Positions 9,242 through 18,061 of a stretch of DNA of 64,000 bases are shown piece after piece. Location: NCBI RefSeq assembly GCF_003182355.1, contig NZ_QGTW01000014.1, forward strand, positions 1 through 64,000, written 5' to 3'. The notes under the pieces were generated by a model, which was not told where the DNA came from, searched no databases, and saw only the letters and a program-made list of their open reading frames with translations. The stretch is from Cytobacillus oceanisediminis. GTDB lineage: Bacteria; Bacillota; Bacilli; Bacillales; Cytobacillaceae. How positions within the stretch are numbered: position 1 is the first letter of the stretch; every line of letters begins with the position of its first letter. The position numbers and the translations under genes were made by a program.

Positions 9242-9916
9242 TTATTTATGTTCGATAGCTGCTTCAGGATGCAGCTCATTAATGGTTCTGATTTTCTGCA
9301 AATAATTATAAATCGTAAATTTAGAAACCCCCAGCACAGAAGCTACATAGTCTGTTGCCCCCTTAATAAGGAATGTTCCTTTATCTTCAAGCTGGCGTAC
9401 ACATTCAACCTTTTCATCAAGTGTCATGAGGGAAGGCGCCTTTTTAAATCCTTGAAGCACTTGCTCGACCATCCCGTGGATAACGTCCTGGACAGAGTTG
9501 TAGAAGTTTTCGGATTTGGAATGACTGTCATCAAAGCCGATGAACTCCTCAATTTCACCGTTAAATTGCATTAACAAACTTATATCGTAATTAAGGCAAA
9601 GTGCGCCAATTACCTTATTTTCATCACCCCGAAGAAAAATCGTGGATGATTTCATGACATTTCCCTTTTTTGATTGAGTTTTATAATTCGCTATATCGTT
9701 TACATCATTATCATGCTTGGCTAATTCATTTAACACGAGATCAGTAATGGGAGATCCGATCTTCCGGTCTGTTACATCCCCGGCAATATGAATAAGCGAT
9801 TTTTTCAAGTCGCTGAAATCGTGGACGGCCACTTCACAGCGGGAACCAAACATTTTTACCAGCATATCAGCCGTCCGGGTCGCCAAGTCGAATACAGGCT
9901 TATGGCATTCCTTCAA
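9242..9916 (-). CDS. YheO-type transcriptional regulator (PAS-like plus HTH)
   Basis: A 224-residue protein with the two-part structure of YheO/DauR-like regulators. The N-terminal PAS-like sensor (about residues 8-120) contains AVHDFSDLKKSLIHIAG and a CLNYD strand. The C-terminal helix-turn-helix reads GVSKFTIYNYLQKIR at about 197-211. Related proteins sense small amino-acid-like ligands, but this one's ligand is unknown. It is transcribed in the same direction as the serine dehydratase genes downstream and the glutamate-type symporter upstream, so regulation of amino acid uptake and deamination is a plausible inference. Confidence 0.85.
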   Translation of the reverse strand: MKECHKPVFDLATRTADMLVKMFGSRCEVAVHDFSDLKKSLIHIAGDVTDRKIGSPITDLVLNELAKHDNDVNDIANYKTQSKKGNVMKSSTIFLRGDENKVIGALCLNYDISLLMQFNGEIEEFIGFDDSHSKSENFYNSVQDVIHGMVEQVLQGFKKAPSLMTLDEKVECVRQLEDKGTFLIKGATDYVASVLGVSKFTIYNYLQKIRTINELHPEAAIEHK

Positions 9917-10042
9917 TTTCTGTCACTTCCTTCTGTAATCGCTTTCATTACTATACTACTCTATATTTCTCAATAATTGAATCATAACATAATAATACAT
10001 TAATTAAAATAAAATTTTAATAGATACAAAAAAATTGTAATG

Positions 10043-10077
10043 AAAAAGGCAATCTGCTAATATTAAGCAAATTGCCT
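10043..10077 (-). terminator. Terminator of the GltS-like transporter
   Basis: On the minus strand AGGCAAT pairs with ATTGCCT, extended by TGCT/AGCA around an AT loop, and a T run follows. Confidence 0.85.
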
Positions 10078-10081
10078 CCCG

Positions 10082-11497
10082 TTACTTTTTCTTTTTTCCA
10101 AAAAAGAATATCCCTGTTGCCCCCCAGGCAAGAAAAAGAGCCAATGTTATAAAGAAAAACGGCCAGGCTCCAACCCCTGCAATCAAGGACATTGAGACAG
10201 CTGTAAATAATCCTCCTCCTACGAATGGCTCGAAGTACAATTGTGTATAACCAAAGCCCTCCATTGCCGGCGACTCTTTTTCAGGATCAACAATTTGAAT
10301 GAGCAGAAGACCTGTTGCTGTCATCCCCATTGATTGTCCAAGACACCCTATTCCCCGTTCAAACCAATAGTCCGGCATGATTTTTGGCGCAATTAACACA
10401 AAAGCAATCAAATTCCATGCGATTCCTGTAAAACTAAGCAATAGGAATGGAATCAGGTAGTTTCCAATCACGGATAATGAAAGTGAAGCAATGGCACTGG
10501 CAATCAATAAATCCAGAGAAAGGCCCTGAATCCTATTAATGAGCTTAGAATCAAGTATGCCAAACCGATCAAATTTCCCGAGTACCAGTTGAATAAGAAC
10601 TCCTCCAAACATGGCAATCGGAAAAATGGGTACATATTTGACAATATACGTGCCAGTCCATTCACCCCATGTCAGCTTTTCCAAAAATACGAATGCTTCC
10701 AAAATAGCATATCCAATGAGGATTGCCAATCCGATAAAAGCTGTATGAAGGGTCAGAGCCTCAATAAGTGTTGTTCTGACTGGCAGCTCTCCCGCTTTTT
10801 CCCTATTCTCTTTTTTAACAAGCCCTGTCCATTTACTTTTAGAGATATCGTGTGGATTCTCCAAAATATTTGTTTTGCCCTTCCGCGCTCCCCAATTGAT
10901 AGCAATGATGCCGATGACTACGCCGGAAATAACTCCAATGGTTGCCAGGCCAAGTGCAATATCCTTTCCTTCTTCAAAACCCAGATCCGCAAAAGTATCT
11001 GACAGACCTGCAGAAGTCCCATGACCACCGAGAAAGCCAATTTCCAGGAGGGCACCTGCCAAATGAGGCAGCCCAAAAAAAGGAGCAAGCACAAAATAAG
11101 CGAGAAGTATGCCAAATACATATTGTCCCCAAGCAACCGTATGGGCAAAAGAGATTTGGGGTCCTGCTGTTTTCCACATTTTCCTAAAGCTCGGAATCTC
11201 TTTTCCTAGGAATAGACAGGCAAAGACAATATTGATTAACAAGCCGGGCAAATCGCTCCATACCTCTACCATTTCTTTTTTAAAGATACCTCCTGATGTT
11301 GGAGCACCTTCTCCTATGTAACGATCGCTCAATTTCCCAAGCACTTCTGGTCCCAATAGAAGCATTAGCAATCCGGCAATAATGGAGCTCGGTAAAAATA
11401 TCTTTTGGATAGCAGGTGTTATAATGCGAATGGCCATCCCTATACCAAGAAAAATAGTTAAAACAATTAAACTTAAACCAATTACTTCTCCTGACAT
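10082..11497 (-). CDS. Sodium/glutamate symporter family (GltS-like) transporter
   Basis: A 471-residue membrane protein with about 12 hydrophobic segments. It resembles the ESS/GltS family: LPSSIIAGLLMLLLGPE near residue 35, the glycine-rich re-entrant loop GFLGGHGTSAGLSDTF near 153-168, and its symmetry mate GCLGQSMGMTATGLLL near 380. Both loops are the expected substrate- and sodium-binding hairpins. It is somewhat longer than classic GltS (about 400). The substrate may be glutamate or another carboxylate. It is preceded by a good SD (AGGAGGG). The YheO-type regulator lies downstream. Confidence 0.85.
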   Translation of the reverse strand: MSGEVIGLSLIVLTIFLGIGMAIRIITPAIQKIFLPSSIIAGLLMLLLGPEVLGKLSDRYIGEGAPTSGGIFKKEMVEVWSDLPGLLINIVFACLFLGKEIPSFRKMWKTAGPQISFAHTVAWGQYVFGILLAYFVLAPFFGLPHLAGALLEIGFLGGHGTSAGLSDTFADLGFEEGKDIALGLATIGVISGVVIGIIAINWGARKGKTNILENPHDISKSKWTGLVKKENREKAGELPVRTTLIEALTLHTAFIGLAILIGYAILEAFVFLEKLTWGEWTGTYIVKYVPIFPIAMFGGVLIQLVLGKFDRFGILDSKLINRIQGLSLDLLIASAIASLSLSVIGNYLIPFLLLSFTGIAWNLIAFVLIAPKIMPDYWFERGIGCLGQSMGMTATGLLLIQIVDPEKESPAMEGFGYTQLYFEPFVGGGLFTAVSMSLIAGVGAWPFFFITLALFLAWGATGIFFFGKKKK

Positions 11498-11554
11498 CCA
11501 ACCCTCCTTTTAATAATCTTTTTGTTTTCCTGTACCCGACTAAAACAGTTAAAA

Positions 11555-11591
11555 ACAAATAAATAAATGCCACATCCTCAATGGCTGTGGC
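11555..11591 (-). terminator. Terminator of the 77-aa gene
   Basis: On the minus strand GCCACAGCC pairs with GGATGTGGC (one mismatch region), followed by ATTTATTTATTTG. Confidence 0.75.
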
Positions 11592-11600
11592 AGTAGTTTT

Positions 11601-11834
11601 TTAAACATTTTTTAAAACCAGGTTTAACCTGTTTACACGCTCGCTCTTTTCCTCTTCGGATGCAAGGTCGAACTTTTTTAATAGATGAAAAACTTCATTT
11701 AATAAATCCTGGGTATGTTCTTCCTGGAAGAAGGACTGGAATAATGGTTTCATATCCTCTGGCAGAAATTCTGCCTGCTGTTCATATTTTTTCTGTACAT
11801 CTTCTTGTGAATGGTCTAACTTACATTCGCTCAT
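11601..11834 (-). CDS. Small hypothetical protein, 77 aa
   Basis: A 77-residue acidic, helical, soluble protein with no family I recognise. ATG 11834 lies after AGGAGGG at good spacing, and it has its own terminator, so the gene is probably real. The sequence is rich in charged residues (EEEKSERVNRLNLVLK) and suggests a helical bundle or a small partner protein. It is divergent from the two-component system. Confidence 0.72.
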   Translation of the reverse strand: MSECKLDHSQEDVQKKYEQQAEFLPEDMKPLFQSFFQEEHTQDLLNEVFHLLKKFDLASEEEKSERVNRLNLVLKNV

Positions 11835-11992
11835 TGATATCCCTCCTGAATTTCAAACTGTACTCTTTGCATTTTACTATGTCAGGGCACATTATTCTAA
11901 TTTACCTTCCTCCACCCTATTTTAAACCTGTAAGCTTCTGCATAGATTCTTCAATATTTTCGAATATAATAGAAGTAATTGATCTGAAATGA

Positions 11993-13375
11993 GTGAGTCC
12001 TATGAAAAATCTTTCTTTAAAATTGGGGTTATTGTTTCTCCTAATCCTTTTCGGGCTAGAAACCTTTACGTTTTTCTTTTTACATAGCACACTTGTTGAA
12101 TCTCGTGTGGAAGAAGAACTGATTGCTCTCCAGACAAGGGGCAATTCTCATCGTGCAATCCTGGAAAGACATTTTGATAACGACACCATTTCCCATGTAG
12201 CCTTAATGGAGTCTGAAGCAAATACAGATGTGGTAATTACAAATACCAATAAGGAAATTATTGGTTCATCTGTAAAAAGCTCCATCATTCAAGAATATAT
12301 TGATAGGCCCATTCCTTCAGTCCCCAAAGAAGGGCAAACGATCGGTGATAATTGGACGGATGAGGATTATATCTCTACCGTAAGCCCCATTAAACAGGAA
12401 GGCCAGCTTATCGGCTATGTTTATATGTTTCAGGATACTGTATGGATTCAATCCCTTATTTCCCGTTTAAATGAGCAGTTTTTGCTTGCAGGGGTCATTG
12501 CTGTTACCTTTACCATTACGATCATTATTTTTCTATCAAAAGCACTTGCAAAGCCTTTAATAAAAATGAAAGAAGCAACCTCGCAAATCAGCAAGGGAGA
12601 TTTTTCTGTCTCCCTTCCTAAAACAGGTGATGATGAACTTGGGGATTTGGCACAATCGATACAGTTATTAGCCAATGATTTAAGTTACTTAAAAGAGGAA
12701 CGCAGCGAGTTTTTATCAAGCATTTCACATGAACTTCGCACTCCTCTCACCTATATTAAAGGTTATGCGGATATCGTCCAAAAACGAAACCTTACTGCAG
12801 AGGAAAGAAATCAATATTTAACGATTATCCTGGAAGAAACAAACCGCCTTTCAGATATGGTTAAAAATCTATTTGATTTGGCGAAGATTGACAAAAATTC
12901 TTTTGATATTCACAAAACACCGATTGATCTCCATGATTTTATGAGAAAAATTGAAGCAAAATTCGCTCCAGCCTTTATGGATAAAAGGATGATACTTGAA
13001 GTAAATTGCCCGGAAGTTATCCAATTAAATGCTGATGCATCCAGACTGGAACAAATCATCTTTAATCTTTTGGATAACAGTATTAAATATTCTTCACCAG
13101 ATGGTAAAACAGCCATTAATGTAAGCAGGCACAAAAAGAATATTGTTATTAGGATAAAAGATAAAGGAAAAGGAATTCCGGACCATGAACTGCCTTATAT
13201 TTTTAATCGCTTCTACAGAGTGGATAAATCACGTACAAGAGCCCTTGGGGGAACGGGGCTCGGTCTAGCCATTGTAAAAGAGCTTATCCATGCCCACGGA
13301 GGGACCATAACTGTAAAAAGCAGAGAAAATGTTGGAACTGAATTTGAATTGGTTTTTAAGGGAGACAATGTATGA
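11993..13375 (+). CDS. Sensor histidine kinase with HAMP domain
   Basis: A 460-residue membrane kinase. TM1 is at about residues 9-30, followed by an extracellular sensor domain to about 160, TM2 at about 163-182 and HAMP at about 183-235. The dimerisation/phosphoacceptor domain carries SSISHELRTPLTYIKGYADI with His246. The ATPase domain shows the N box (NLLDNSIKYS), the G1 box (DKGKGIP) and the G2 box (GGTGLGLAIVK). The start is GTG 11993 or ATG 12002; the SD is weak for both. A TATAAT at 11965-11970 is a likely -10. The stop overlaps the start of the response regulator, so the two are translationally coupled. Confidence 0.94.
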   Translation: MSPMKNLSLKLGLLFLLILFGLETFTFFFLHSTLVESRVEEELIALQTRGNSHRAILERHFDNDTISHVALMESEANTDVVITNTNKEIIGSSVKSSIIQEYIDRPIPSVPKEGQTIGDNWTDEDYISTVSPIKQEGQLIGYVYMFQDTVWIQSLISRLNEQFLLAGVIAVTFTITIIIFLSKALAKPLIKMKEATSQISKGDFSVSLPKTGDDELGDLAQSIQLLANDLSYLKEERSEFLSSISHELRTPLTYIKGYADIVQKRNLTAEERNQYLTIILEETNRLSDMVKNLFDLAKIDKNSFDIHKTPIDLHDFMRKIEAKFAPAFMDKRMILEVNCPEVIQLNADASRLEQIIFNLLDNSIKYSSPDGKTAINVSRHKKNIVIRIKDKGKGIPDHELPYIFNRFYRVDKSRTRALGGTGLGLAIVKELIHAHGGTITVKSRENVGTEFELVFKGDNV

Positions 13376-14052
13376 TGAAAACAATATTGCTGGTTGATGA
13401 TGAAACAAGAATGCTTGATTTAATTTCTTTATATTTAACACCGCGCGGCTACAATTGCATTAAATCAACTTCAGGCGCAGATGCTTTGCTTTACCTGGAT
13501 TCCCATTCTGCAGATCTCATTCTTCTGGATGTGATGATGCCTGAAATGGATGGCTGGACAGTATGCCGGGAGATCAAAAAATTTTGGGATATTCCAATCA
13601 TTATGCTGACTGCCAAAAGCGAGAAACCTGATATTGTCAAAGGCCTCAACATTGGAGCAGATGATTACATTTTAAAACCGTTTGATGAAGAGGAATTGAT
13701 CGCAAGAATTGAAGCGGTCCTTAGAAGAAGTAAATCAGACGGAAATACGTTAAACTTTAAGGGATTAGTTTTAAAAGAGGATTCATTTGAACTGCTTTTT
13801 AAAAACAAACAAATCCTTTTAACCCCAAAAGAATTTTCTATGCTTAAGCTTTTTCTCGCTAACCCCAACAAAGTTTTTTCAAGAGACCATTTGATTGGTT
13901 CCGTATGGGGATATGGTGTATCTATTGAAGATCGCACTATCGATTCACATGTCCGCAATTTACGTGAAAAACTGCGGAAAGCCGGTTTCCCGGCTGATGA
14001 TTATCTGCTGACTGTCTGGGGAGTCGGCTACAAATGGACTGGAAAGGAATAA
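13372..14052 (+). CDS. OmpR/PhoB-family response regulator
   Basis: A 226-residue regulator. The receiver domain has the acidic pair in LLVDDE, the phosphoacceptor Asp53 in LILLDVMMPEMDG, the switch residue in MLTAKSEKPD and the conserved lysine in ILKPFDEEEL. The C-terminal winged helix (about 130-224) ends RTIDSHVRNLREKLRK...VWGVGYKW. It starts at ATG 13372 inside the stop of the kinase gene. With the VTT protein it forms a three-gene operon; the signal and target genes are unknown. Confidence 0.95.
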   Translation: MMKTILLVDDETRMLDLISLYLTPRGYNCIKSTSGADALLYLDSHSADLILLDVMMPEMDGWTVCREIKKFWDIPIIMLTAKSEKPDIVKGLNIGADDYILKPFDEEELIARIEAVLRRSKSDGNTLNFKGLVLKEDSFELLFKNKQILLTPKEFSMLKLFLANPNKVFSRDHLIGSVWGYGVSIEDRTIDSHVRNLREKLRKAGFPADDYLLTVWGVGYKWTGKE

Positions 14053-14055
14053 TGA

Positions 14056-14619
14056 ATGTTTTCTGATATTCTTGAATGGATTTCAGCGCTGCCTTTATTG
14101 GGAGCACTTTTTAGTATTTTGATGAATGTAGGAGTCGCCATTACAGGGGTTCTCCCAAGTGCCTTTATAACGGTCGGTACTATTGCCGTATTTGACATGA
14201 ACTGGGGTTTATTCATTTTAATTATTGGAGAAGCTGCTGGAGCAGTCGTAAGCTTCATTCTGTACCGTAAAGGGATCTCCAGGCTATTCTCCATTTTTCC
14301 GAAGAACCAAAATAAAGATAACAAATTTTTGCTTAAACTTAAAAATGCTGAAGGTACTACTGCCTTTTTTATCGTTATTTTACTAAGGATTCTGCCCTTC
14401 GTTCCATCTGGAGCAGTAACGCTTACTGCAGCATTTAGCAAAATGGGGTTGCTTTCATTCAGCCTGGCCAGCACACTTGGGAAGATTCCCGCTTTAATTA
14501 TTGAGGCATACACAATCTCGGAAGCACTTAAATTAAAAACAGAAATTCAAATAGGCATTATTTTATTAGTTTCCGTTATCTTTTTGCTTTATTTGACATG
14601 GAAAAGAAGAGTTAATTAA
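14056..14619 (+). CDS. VTT-domain (TVP38/DedA-like) membrane protein
   Basis: A 187-residue integral membrane protein starting three bases after the response regulator stop. It has about five hydrophobic segments and the VTT pattern: GEAAGAVVSFILYRKGI near residues 57-73 and RILPFVPSGAVTLTAAFSKM near 114-133. VTT proteins are lipid scramblase-like or flippase-like. Being coupled to a two-component system suggests a role in an envelope response; this is inference from the operon. Confidence 0.85.
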   Translation: MFSDILEWISALPLLGALFSILMNVGVAITGVLPSAFITVGTIAVFDMNWGLFILIIGEAAGAVVSFILYRKGISRLFSIFPKNQNKDNKFLLKLKNAEGTTAFFIVILLRILPFVPSGAVTLTAAFSKMGLLSFSLASTLGKIPALIIEAYTISEALKLKTEIQIGIILLVSVIFLLYLTWKRRVN

Positions 14620-14649
14620 AGGACAGTTTATAGCTGTTCTTTTTATTTT
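14618..14649 (+). terminator. Terminator of the two-component/VTT operon
   Basis: AAGGACAG pairs with CTGTTCTT around a TTTATAG loop, then TTTATTTT. Confidence 0.8.
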
Positions 14650-14757
14650 GGATTTTAATTGACCTAACCACTTATCAAGTAAATATTATGGCATCCTGAC
14701 AAACCCTGTATTGATATACATAAAATGAATGTGAATCCGGACATTAGGAGGAGTTAA

Positions 14758-15276
14758 ATGATACTTAAAGCGATGGATTTAAGCCTTATGGCTGAACACT
14801 TAAACACTCATAAAGCCGTTATAGAATAGTTAAAGCTATTTTTCTGTTCCGTTGAAAATCCCGAATTACGGCAGGTCCTCTATGAACAAATTGTCATTAA
14901 TGGACAATCACGTAAGGGTAATGATTAGCCTGATGGATCCTCAAATCAATGAGAGCATCACTGTATCAATTTAACTCAAGTTAAACCAGTCTCAATTGAT
15001 TGTAAATCCCCAGCTAATCAGCTAACTGAACAAAATATCACAATAGATGGCCGCCATACCGCAATGTCGATGGCACTTGACAATTTTACATCAGCATTGA
15101 GAATGAAAGCTGAAAACGTCAAGAACATCCATTTTCAAATGGCACTTCAGCAAATCAGGCTTCAAGATAAATATTCTCATATTATAAAAGAACAGGGCTG
15201 GGAGCATGTACCTGATGCATCACGGGAAGAACAGATTGAGGCTATGAAAGCCTTTAAAAAGAAATATTCTAAATAA
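14758..15276 (+). pseudogene. Broken spore coat (CotF-like?) protein gene
   Basis: GGAGGAG precedes ATG 14758. The frame runs MILKAMDLSLMAEHLNTHK and then meets an in-frame TAG at 14827. It continues as LKLFFCSVENPELRQVLYEQ, shifts frame near 14899 (IMDNHVRVMISLMDPQINES), and returns near 14970 to a third stretch that includes ATG 15064 and ends KAFKKKYSK at 15276. So there is one nonsense and two compensating frame lesions in a protein of about 170 residues. The helical sequence (ALRMKAENVKNIHFQMALQQ) reminds me of CotF-like ferritin-fold spore proteins; that family call is tentative. The last 70 codons are still open. Confidence 0.6.
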
Positions 15277-15285
15277 ATCCCATTA

Positions 15286-15335
15286 AAAAACAGCATCTTT
15301 TCTCTCCAAGAAGTGTGTTGATGCTGTTTCCTTTT
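15286..15335. terminator. Bidirectional terminator
   Basis: AAACAGCATC and GATGCTGTTT form a 10-bp stem between the broken spore gene and the convergent reductase-like gene. T runs on both sides let it work both ways. Confidence 0.8.
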
Positions 15336-15339
15336 CCAT

Positions 15340-15972
15340 TTATATTATCTTCGTTTCTGAACGTAGATTTTCAATTCCATACCTTTTCACAAATTTATGA
15401 AAAGCTTCTCTTTTCTTGCCGTTTTGCTGATAGATTCCTATTAGTTTATCAATGGTTGAATATAGCTGGTCAGGACTCAGGGTTTCCATAAAGAGGGTTC
15501 CTGCTTCGGCATCTCTGCCTTTTGATTTCCCTCCAATATATAAGTCATAAGTCTCTTTCACCTTCATGATTCCAATATCATTCATGAGTGGTTCCCCGCA
15601 GCCAACCGGACATCCAGTATAGGCAGGCTTTAGTGTAAAGGGAACAGGTTTGCCCGAAATTCTCTTATTTATTTCATTCGCAATTGGCATTCCCTCTTCT
15701 TCTGCCCCCTTGCAAAAATTGCAGGTCCTCAAGCTTTTTACATAGCTCCCAACCGGGTAACAATTCAGCCCGGTTTCTTCAAACTCTTTAATAATTTCCT
15801 CCTTCCTGTCAGCATCGATTTCAATGTAGAGCTGCTGAAATGTCGTTAGCTCCAGTTCGTCATTTTCGTCCATATATTTCGCCAAAACCATAAGCTGTTT
15901 GGCTGACAGCTTGGCACCAAAGCCAATGCCGCCGTTAACGGCAAGTTTTACTTTTTCTTTTGTATCGCTCAT
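15340..15972 (-). CDS. Nitrite/sulfite reductase-like siroheme/4Fe-4S protein
   Basis: A 210-residue single-module protein. The ferredoxin-like half domain of sulfite/nitrite reductases covers about residues 8-70. The siroheme/[4Fe-4S] domain follows with cysteines in TCNFCKG (about 83-86) and TGCPVGCGEP (about 120-129). The usual first pair is CX5C; here it is CX2C. Classic assimilatory reductases have two such modules and are over 500 residues, so this is a minimal form of uncertain activity, perhaps sulfite reduction or sulfur stress. A candidate CsoR/CstR-like operator lies upstream at 16028-16043. Confidence 0.8.
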   Translation of the reverse strand: MSDTKEKVKLAVNGGIGFGAKLSAKQLMVLAKYMDENDELELTTFQQLYIEIDADRKEEIIKEFEETGLNCYPVGSYVKSLRTCNFCKGAEEEGMPIANEINKRISGKPVPFTLKPAYTGCPVGCGEPLMNDIGIMKVKETYDLYIGGKSKGRDAEAGTLFMETLSPDQLYSTIDKLIGIYQQNGKKREAFHKFVKRYGIENLRSETKII

Positions 15973-16018
15973 AAAAACACTCCTTTATCCAAGTCATAAA
16001 CAACGAAAACGTTCATCA

Positions 16019-16047
16019 ACTCTATTATACAATACCCCACTATAGTA
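16019..16047 (-). promoter_or_regulatory. Candidate CsoR/CstR-type operator and -10
   Basis: On the minus strand TACTATAGTGGGGTAT (16043-16028) is followed after two bases by TATAAT. It matches the B. subtilis CsoR operator as I remember it (TACCCTACGGGGGTAT) at 12 of 16 positions. It lies 55-70 bases before the siroheme reductase-like gene. Persulfide-sensing CstR uses similar sites, which would suit a sulfur enzyme. No CsoR or CstR gene is in the window. Confidence 0.45.
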
Positions 16048-16080
16048 TATAAAGAATTATATCGATTTTTTCCAGGTATT

Positions 16081-16114
16081 TAAAAAGAGCTTACACCCTA
16101 GTAGTATAAGCTCT
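16081..16114 (-). terminator. Terminator of the YdhK-like gene
   Basis: AAGAGCTTA and TAAGCTCTT form a 9-bp stem, followed on the minus strand by TTTAAAT. Confidence 0.8.
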
Positions 16115-16135
16115 TATAACCTTCAATTTTTATGT

Positions 16136-16729
16136 TTACTCAGCTGGGGACAGCTCATTTTCTGTTACCCACATATGATTTTTAACTTCTTCCCCATCTG
16201 TTGTAGTAAAATCAACCATATAAACGGTCATTTCCTGCACAGAATCAATTTCAGCTGTTGCACCTTCCATGCCCTCCATATGGCTTGCATTTACTCTAAC
16301 CTCGTCACCTTCTGCAAATGGCTCCTCACCGGCATCCGCTAATTCTTGGTGGACTACCCATTTATGATTTTCTACTCTTTCACCGCCAGTGGTTGGAGTA
16401 TAGGAAATAGTATACACCGCTGTATCATAAGCACCAACGATCGTTGCCTCAGCGCCCTCCATGCCTTCCATATGTCCATGTGTAATGATCGCTTTACTGC
16501 CGACTTCATATTTTGGATTTTCAGCTTCTTTTAATCCTTCAGGGACTTCACCCGATCCGGAGTGGTCCATACTGGCATGTTCTCCAGAATGATCAGTGCT
16601 TTTTTCGGAAGTTGTATTATTTTCAGCGGTTTCTTCAGGGGTTGCTTCCTCTCCATTTCCACTGCAAGCTGATAACATAAACACTGTGGCCAAAGAGATA
16701 CACCCTGCTGCTAATTTCTTTCTTTTCAT
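16136..16729 (-). CDS. YdhK-family lipoprotein (two DUF1541 repeats)
   Basis: A 197-residue lipoprotein. The signal peptide ends in the lipobox LSAC with the lipid cysteine at 22. An acidic, His-containing linker (DHSGEHASMDHSG) follows, then two DUF1541 repeats starting at GSKAIITHGHMEGMEGAEA (about 77-95) and GDEVRVNASHMEGMEGATA (about 142-160). The repeated HMEGMEG and Met/His-rich linker suggest soft metal (copper) contact, as does the company of a Cys-rich copper protein nearby. Molecular function is not known. A CsoR-like site lies about 90 bases upstream. Confidence 0.88.
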   Translation of the reverse strand: MKRKKLAAGCISLATVFMLSACSGNGEEATPEETAENNTTSEKSTDHSGEHASMDHSGSGEVPEGLKEAENPKYEVGSKAIITHGHMEGMEGAEATIVGAYDTAVYTISYTPTTGGERVENHKWVVHQELADAGEEPFAEGDEVRVNASHMEGMEGATAEIDSVQEMTVYMVDFTTTDGEEVKNHMWVTENELSPAE

Positions 16730-16819
16730 TTTTCCAACATCCTCCTTTTAATTTTGAACATATTATCACAATAAATTGTGCAGAAAATAAGGAGTAGCTA
16801 TACACCAATCTAAATAATG

Positions 16820-16837
16820 ATTCCTGTAGGGTATAAA
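16820..16837 (-). promoter_or_regulatory. Candidate CsoR-type operator
   Basis: On the minus strand TATACCCTACAGGAAT (16836-16821) shares TACCCTAC and the following GG with the B. subtilis copZA operator. It lies about 90 bases upstream of the YdhK-like gene. Only one half-site is strong. Confidence 0.4.
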
Positions 16838-16870
16838 CCTCAAATACAAATAGGTTTATTGGCCTAACTC

Positions 16871-16897
16871 AAAAAAACCCCTGCTTCTGGCAAGGGC
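16871..16897 (-). terminator. Terminator behind the beta-propeller remnant
   Basis: On the minus strand CCCTTGC pairs with GCAGGGG around CAGAA, then seven T. Confidence 0.75.
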
Positions 16898-16907
16898 ATT
16901 ACTTCAT

Positions 16908-17123
16908 CTAATCCATTATACTGATTCCATTGGGAATACTTCCTACCTCTATGGTTTCTACTACTTTATTATTTTCCAGATTTAATACGCTGACAGTATC
17001 TTCAAACATATTTGTAACATACCCATATTTATTATCAGAACTAGTTATAATCCTATGTGATCCTTTCCCTGTTTCAATTGTAGTCTGAACCTTTTTTGCC
17101 AATGTATCTTTAGAAATGGCAAA
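16908..17123 (-). pseudogene. YncE/YVTN beta-propeller protein, C-terminal remnant
   Basis: About 70 codons encode one and a half blades of a YVTN-type beta-propeller: KGSHRIITSSDNKYGYVTNMFEDTVSV followed by NNKVVETIEVGSIPNGISIMD. In-frame sequence stops upstream at 17124-17126, there is no SD at a suitable distance, and normal family members have 300-400 residues. The terminator is still present. So only the 3' end of the gene is left. The intact family is common in copper and heavy metal clusters, as here. Confidence 0.7.
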
Positions 17124-17267
17124 TTATCAATACCTATTGAAATTAGAATACTTTTAAAAATAAACTCTGCTTCGCTCCTCCAATTAGAAGCATTTCCTGA
17201 GAAGGAATGATCTCAATCAGCCGGATGGATGATTTGCAGGAGGACCAATTGAAATACTATAAATAGA

Positions 17268-17306
17268 AATGAAAACAGAAGCTGCATTATTGAGCTCCTG
17301 TTTCGG
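17268..17306 (-). terminator. Terminator of the CcdA-like gene
   Basis: On the minus strand AAACAG-AGCT pairs with AGCT-CTGTTT with a mismatch, followed by TTCATTT. Confidence 0.65.
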
Positions 17307-17323
17307 TTATCCCTTTTCCCCTA

Positions 17324-18061
17324 TTAAATGCTCCAATAAGTAATGGTATCCAGAGTACCCAGTAATATCATTAGTGCACCGGTAACCTTTTGAACTCCTA
17401 TTCCAAGCTTTCTCCCCTTTTTCTTCATCAGCTTTCCGCCAAGTCCAAGATACCAAATTAAGAAAATAGCAATAATTAGCGGGAGTGAAGTCCCAATTGC
17501 AAAAATGGCTGGAAGAAGCGGTCCATAACTAACTGCTATTGCCATTGGCATAAGTGTAATAAAAAATAAAACGAACATGGTAGGACAGAAACCTAGTGTA
17601 AAGCTGACACCCATCAAAAAAGCACCGAGCGATCCCTTTTTTTGCAACTTATCCGGAATACTTCCCAATGTAAAACTCTTATGAAATTTCATAACACCTA
17701 ATAAAAATAAGCCAATTAAAATAAATAACGGTCCTACAATTTTTCTGAACCATGGAAAATAAGCAGTTAAGGATGTCCTAATTTCCATCCCGAGAATCCA
17801 TACAAGTAACCCAAGGCCAGTAAAAACAACAATTTTACCAAGAATAAAAAACAGAACCTCTTTCCACGCAACCCTTTTCTGGATGGATTGATTTCCGTAA
17901 ATGGTAATCGCCCCAAGGTTTCCTGTAAATTGGCATGGCGCTAAAGCGCCAACGACCCCCAAAACAAGAGCAGAAAAGAGAGGAACTCCCTTTGTGTCCA
18001 GACCTAAATTAATTAGAGGCTGGCTTAAAAAATTACTGATTTGGCTAAAAAATTCATACAT
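17324..18061 (-). CDS. CcdA/DsbD-like transmembrane electron or metal transporter
   Basis: A 245-residue membrane protein with six or seven hydrophobic segments and the paired-cysteine pattern of the CcdA/DsbD family: VGALAPCQFTGNLGA near residues 36-50 and LGFCPTMFVLFF near 155-166. CcdA proteins carry reducing equivalents across the membrane; related proteins in Gram-positive metal clusters are named as sulfite exporter or cytochrome c biogenesis family. Its neighbours are a Cys-rich copper protein and a lipoprotein, so a role in keeping thiols or copper reduced outside the cell is a fair inference. Confidence 0.8.
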   Translation of the reverse strand: MYEFFSQISNFLSQPLINLGLDTKGVPLFSALVLGVVGALAPCQFTGNLGAITIYGNQSIQKRVAWKEVLFFILGKIVVFTGLGLLVWILGMEIRTSLTAYFPWFRKIVGPLFILIGLFLLGVMKFHKSFTLGSIPDKLQKKGSLGAFLMGVSFTLGFCPTMFVLFFITLMPMAIAVSYGPLLPAIFAIGTSLPLIIAIFLIWYLGLGGKLMKKKGRKLGIGVQKVTGALMILLGTLDTITYWSI

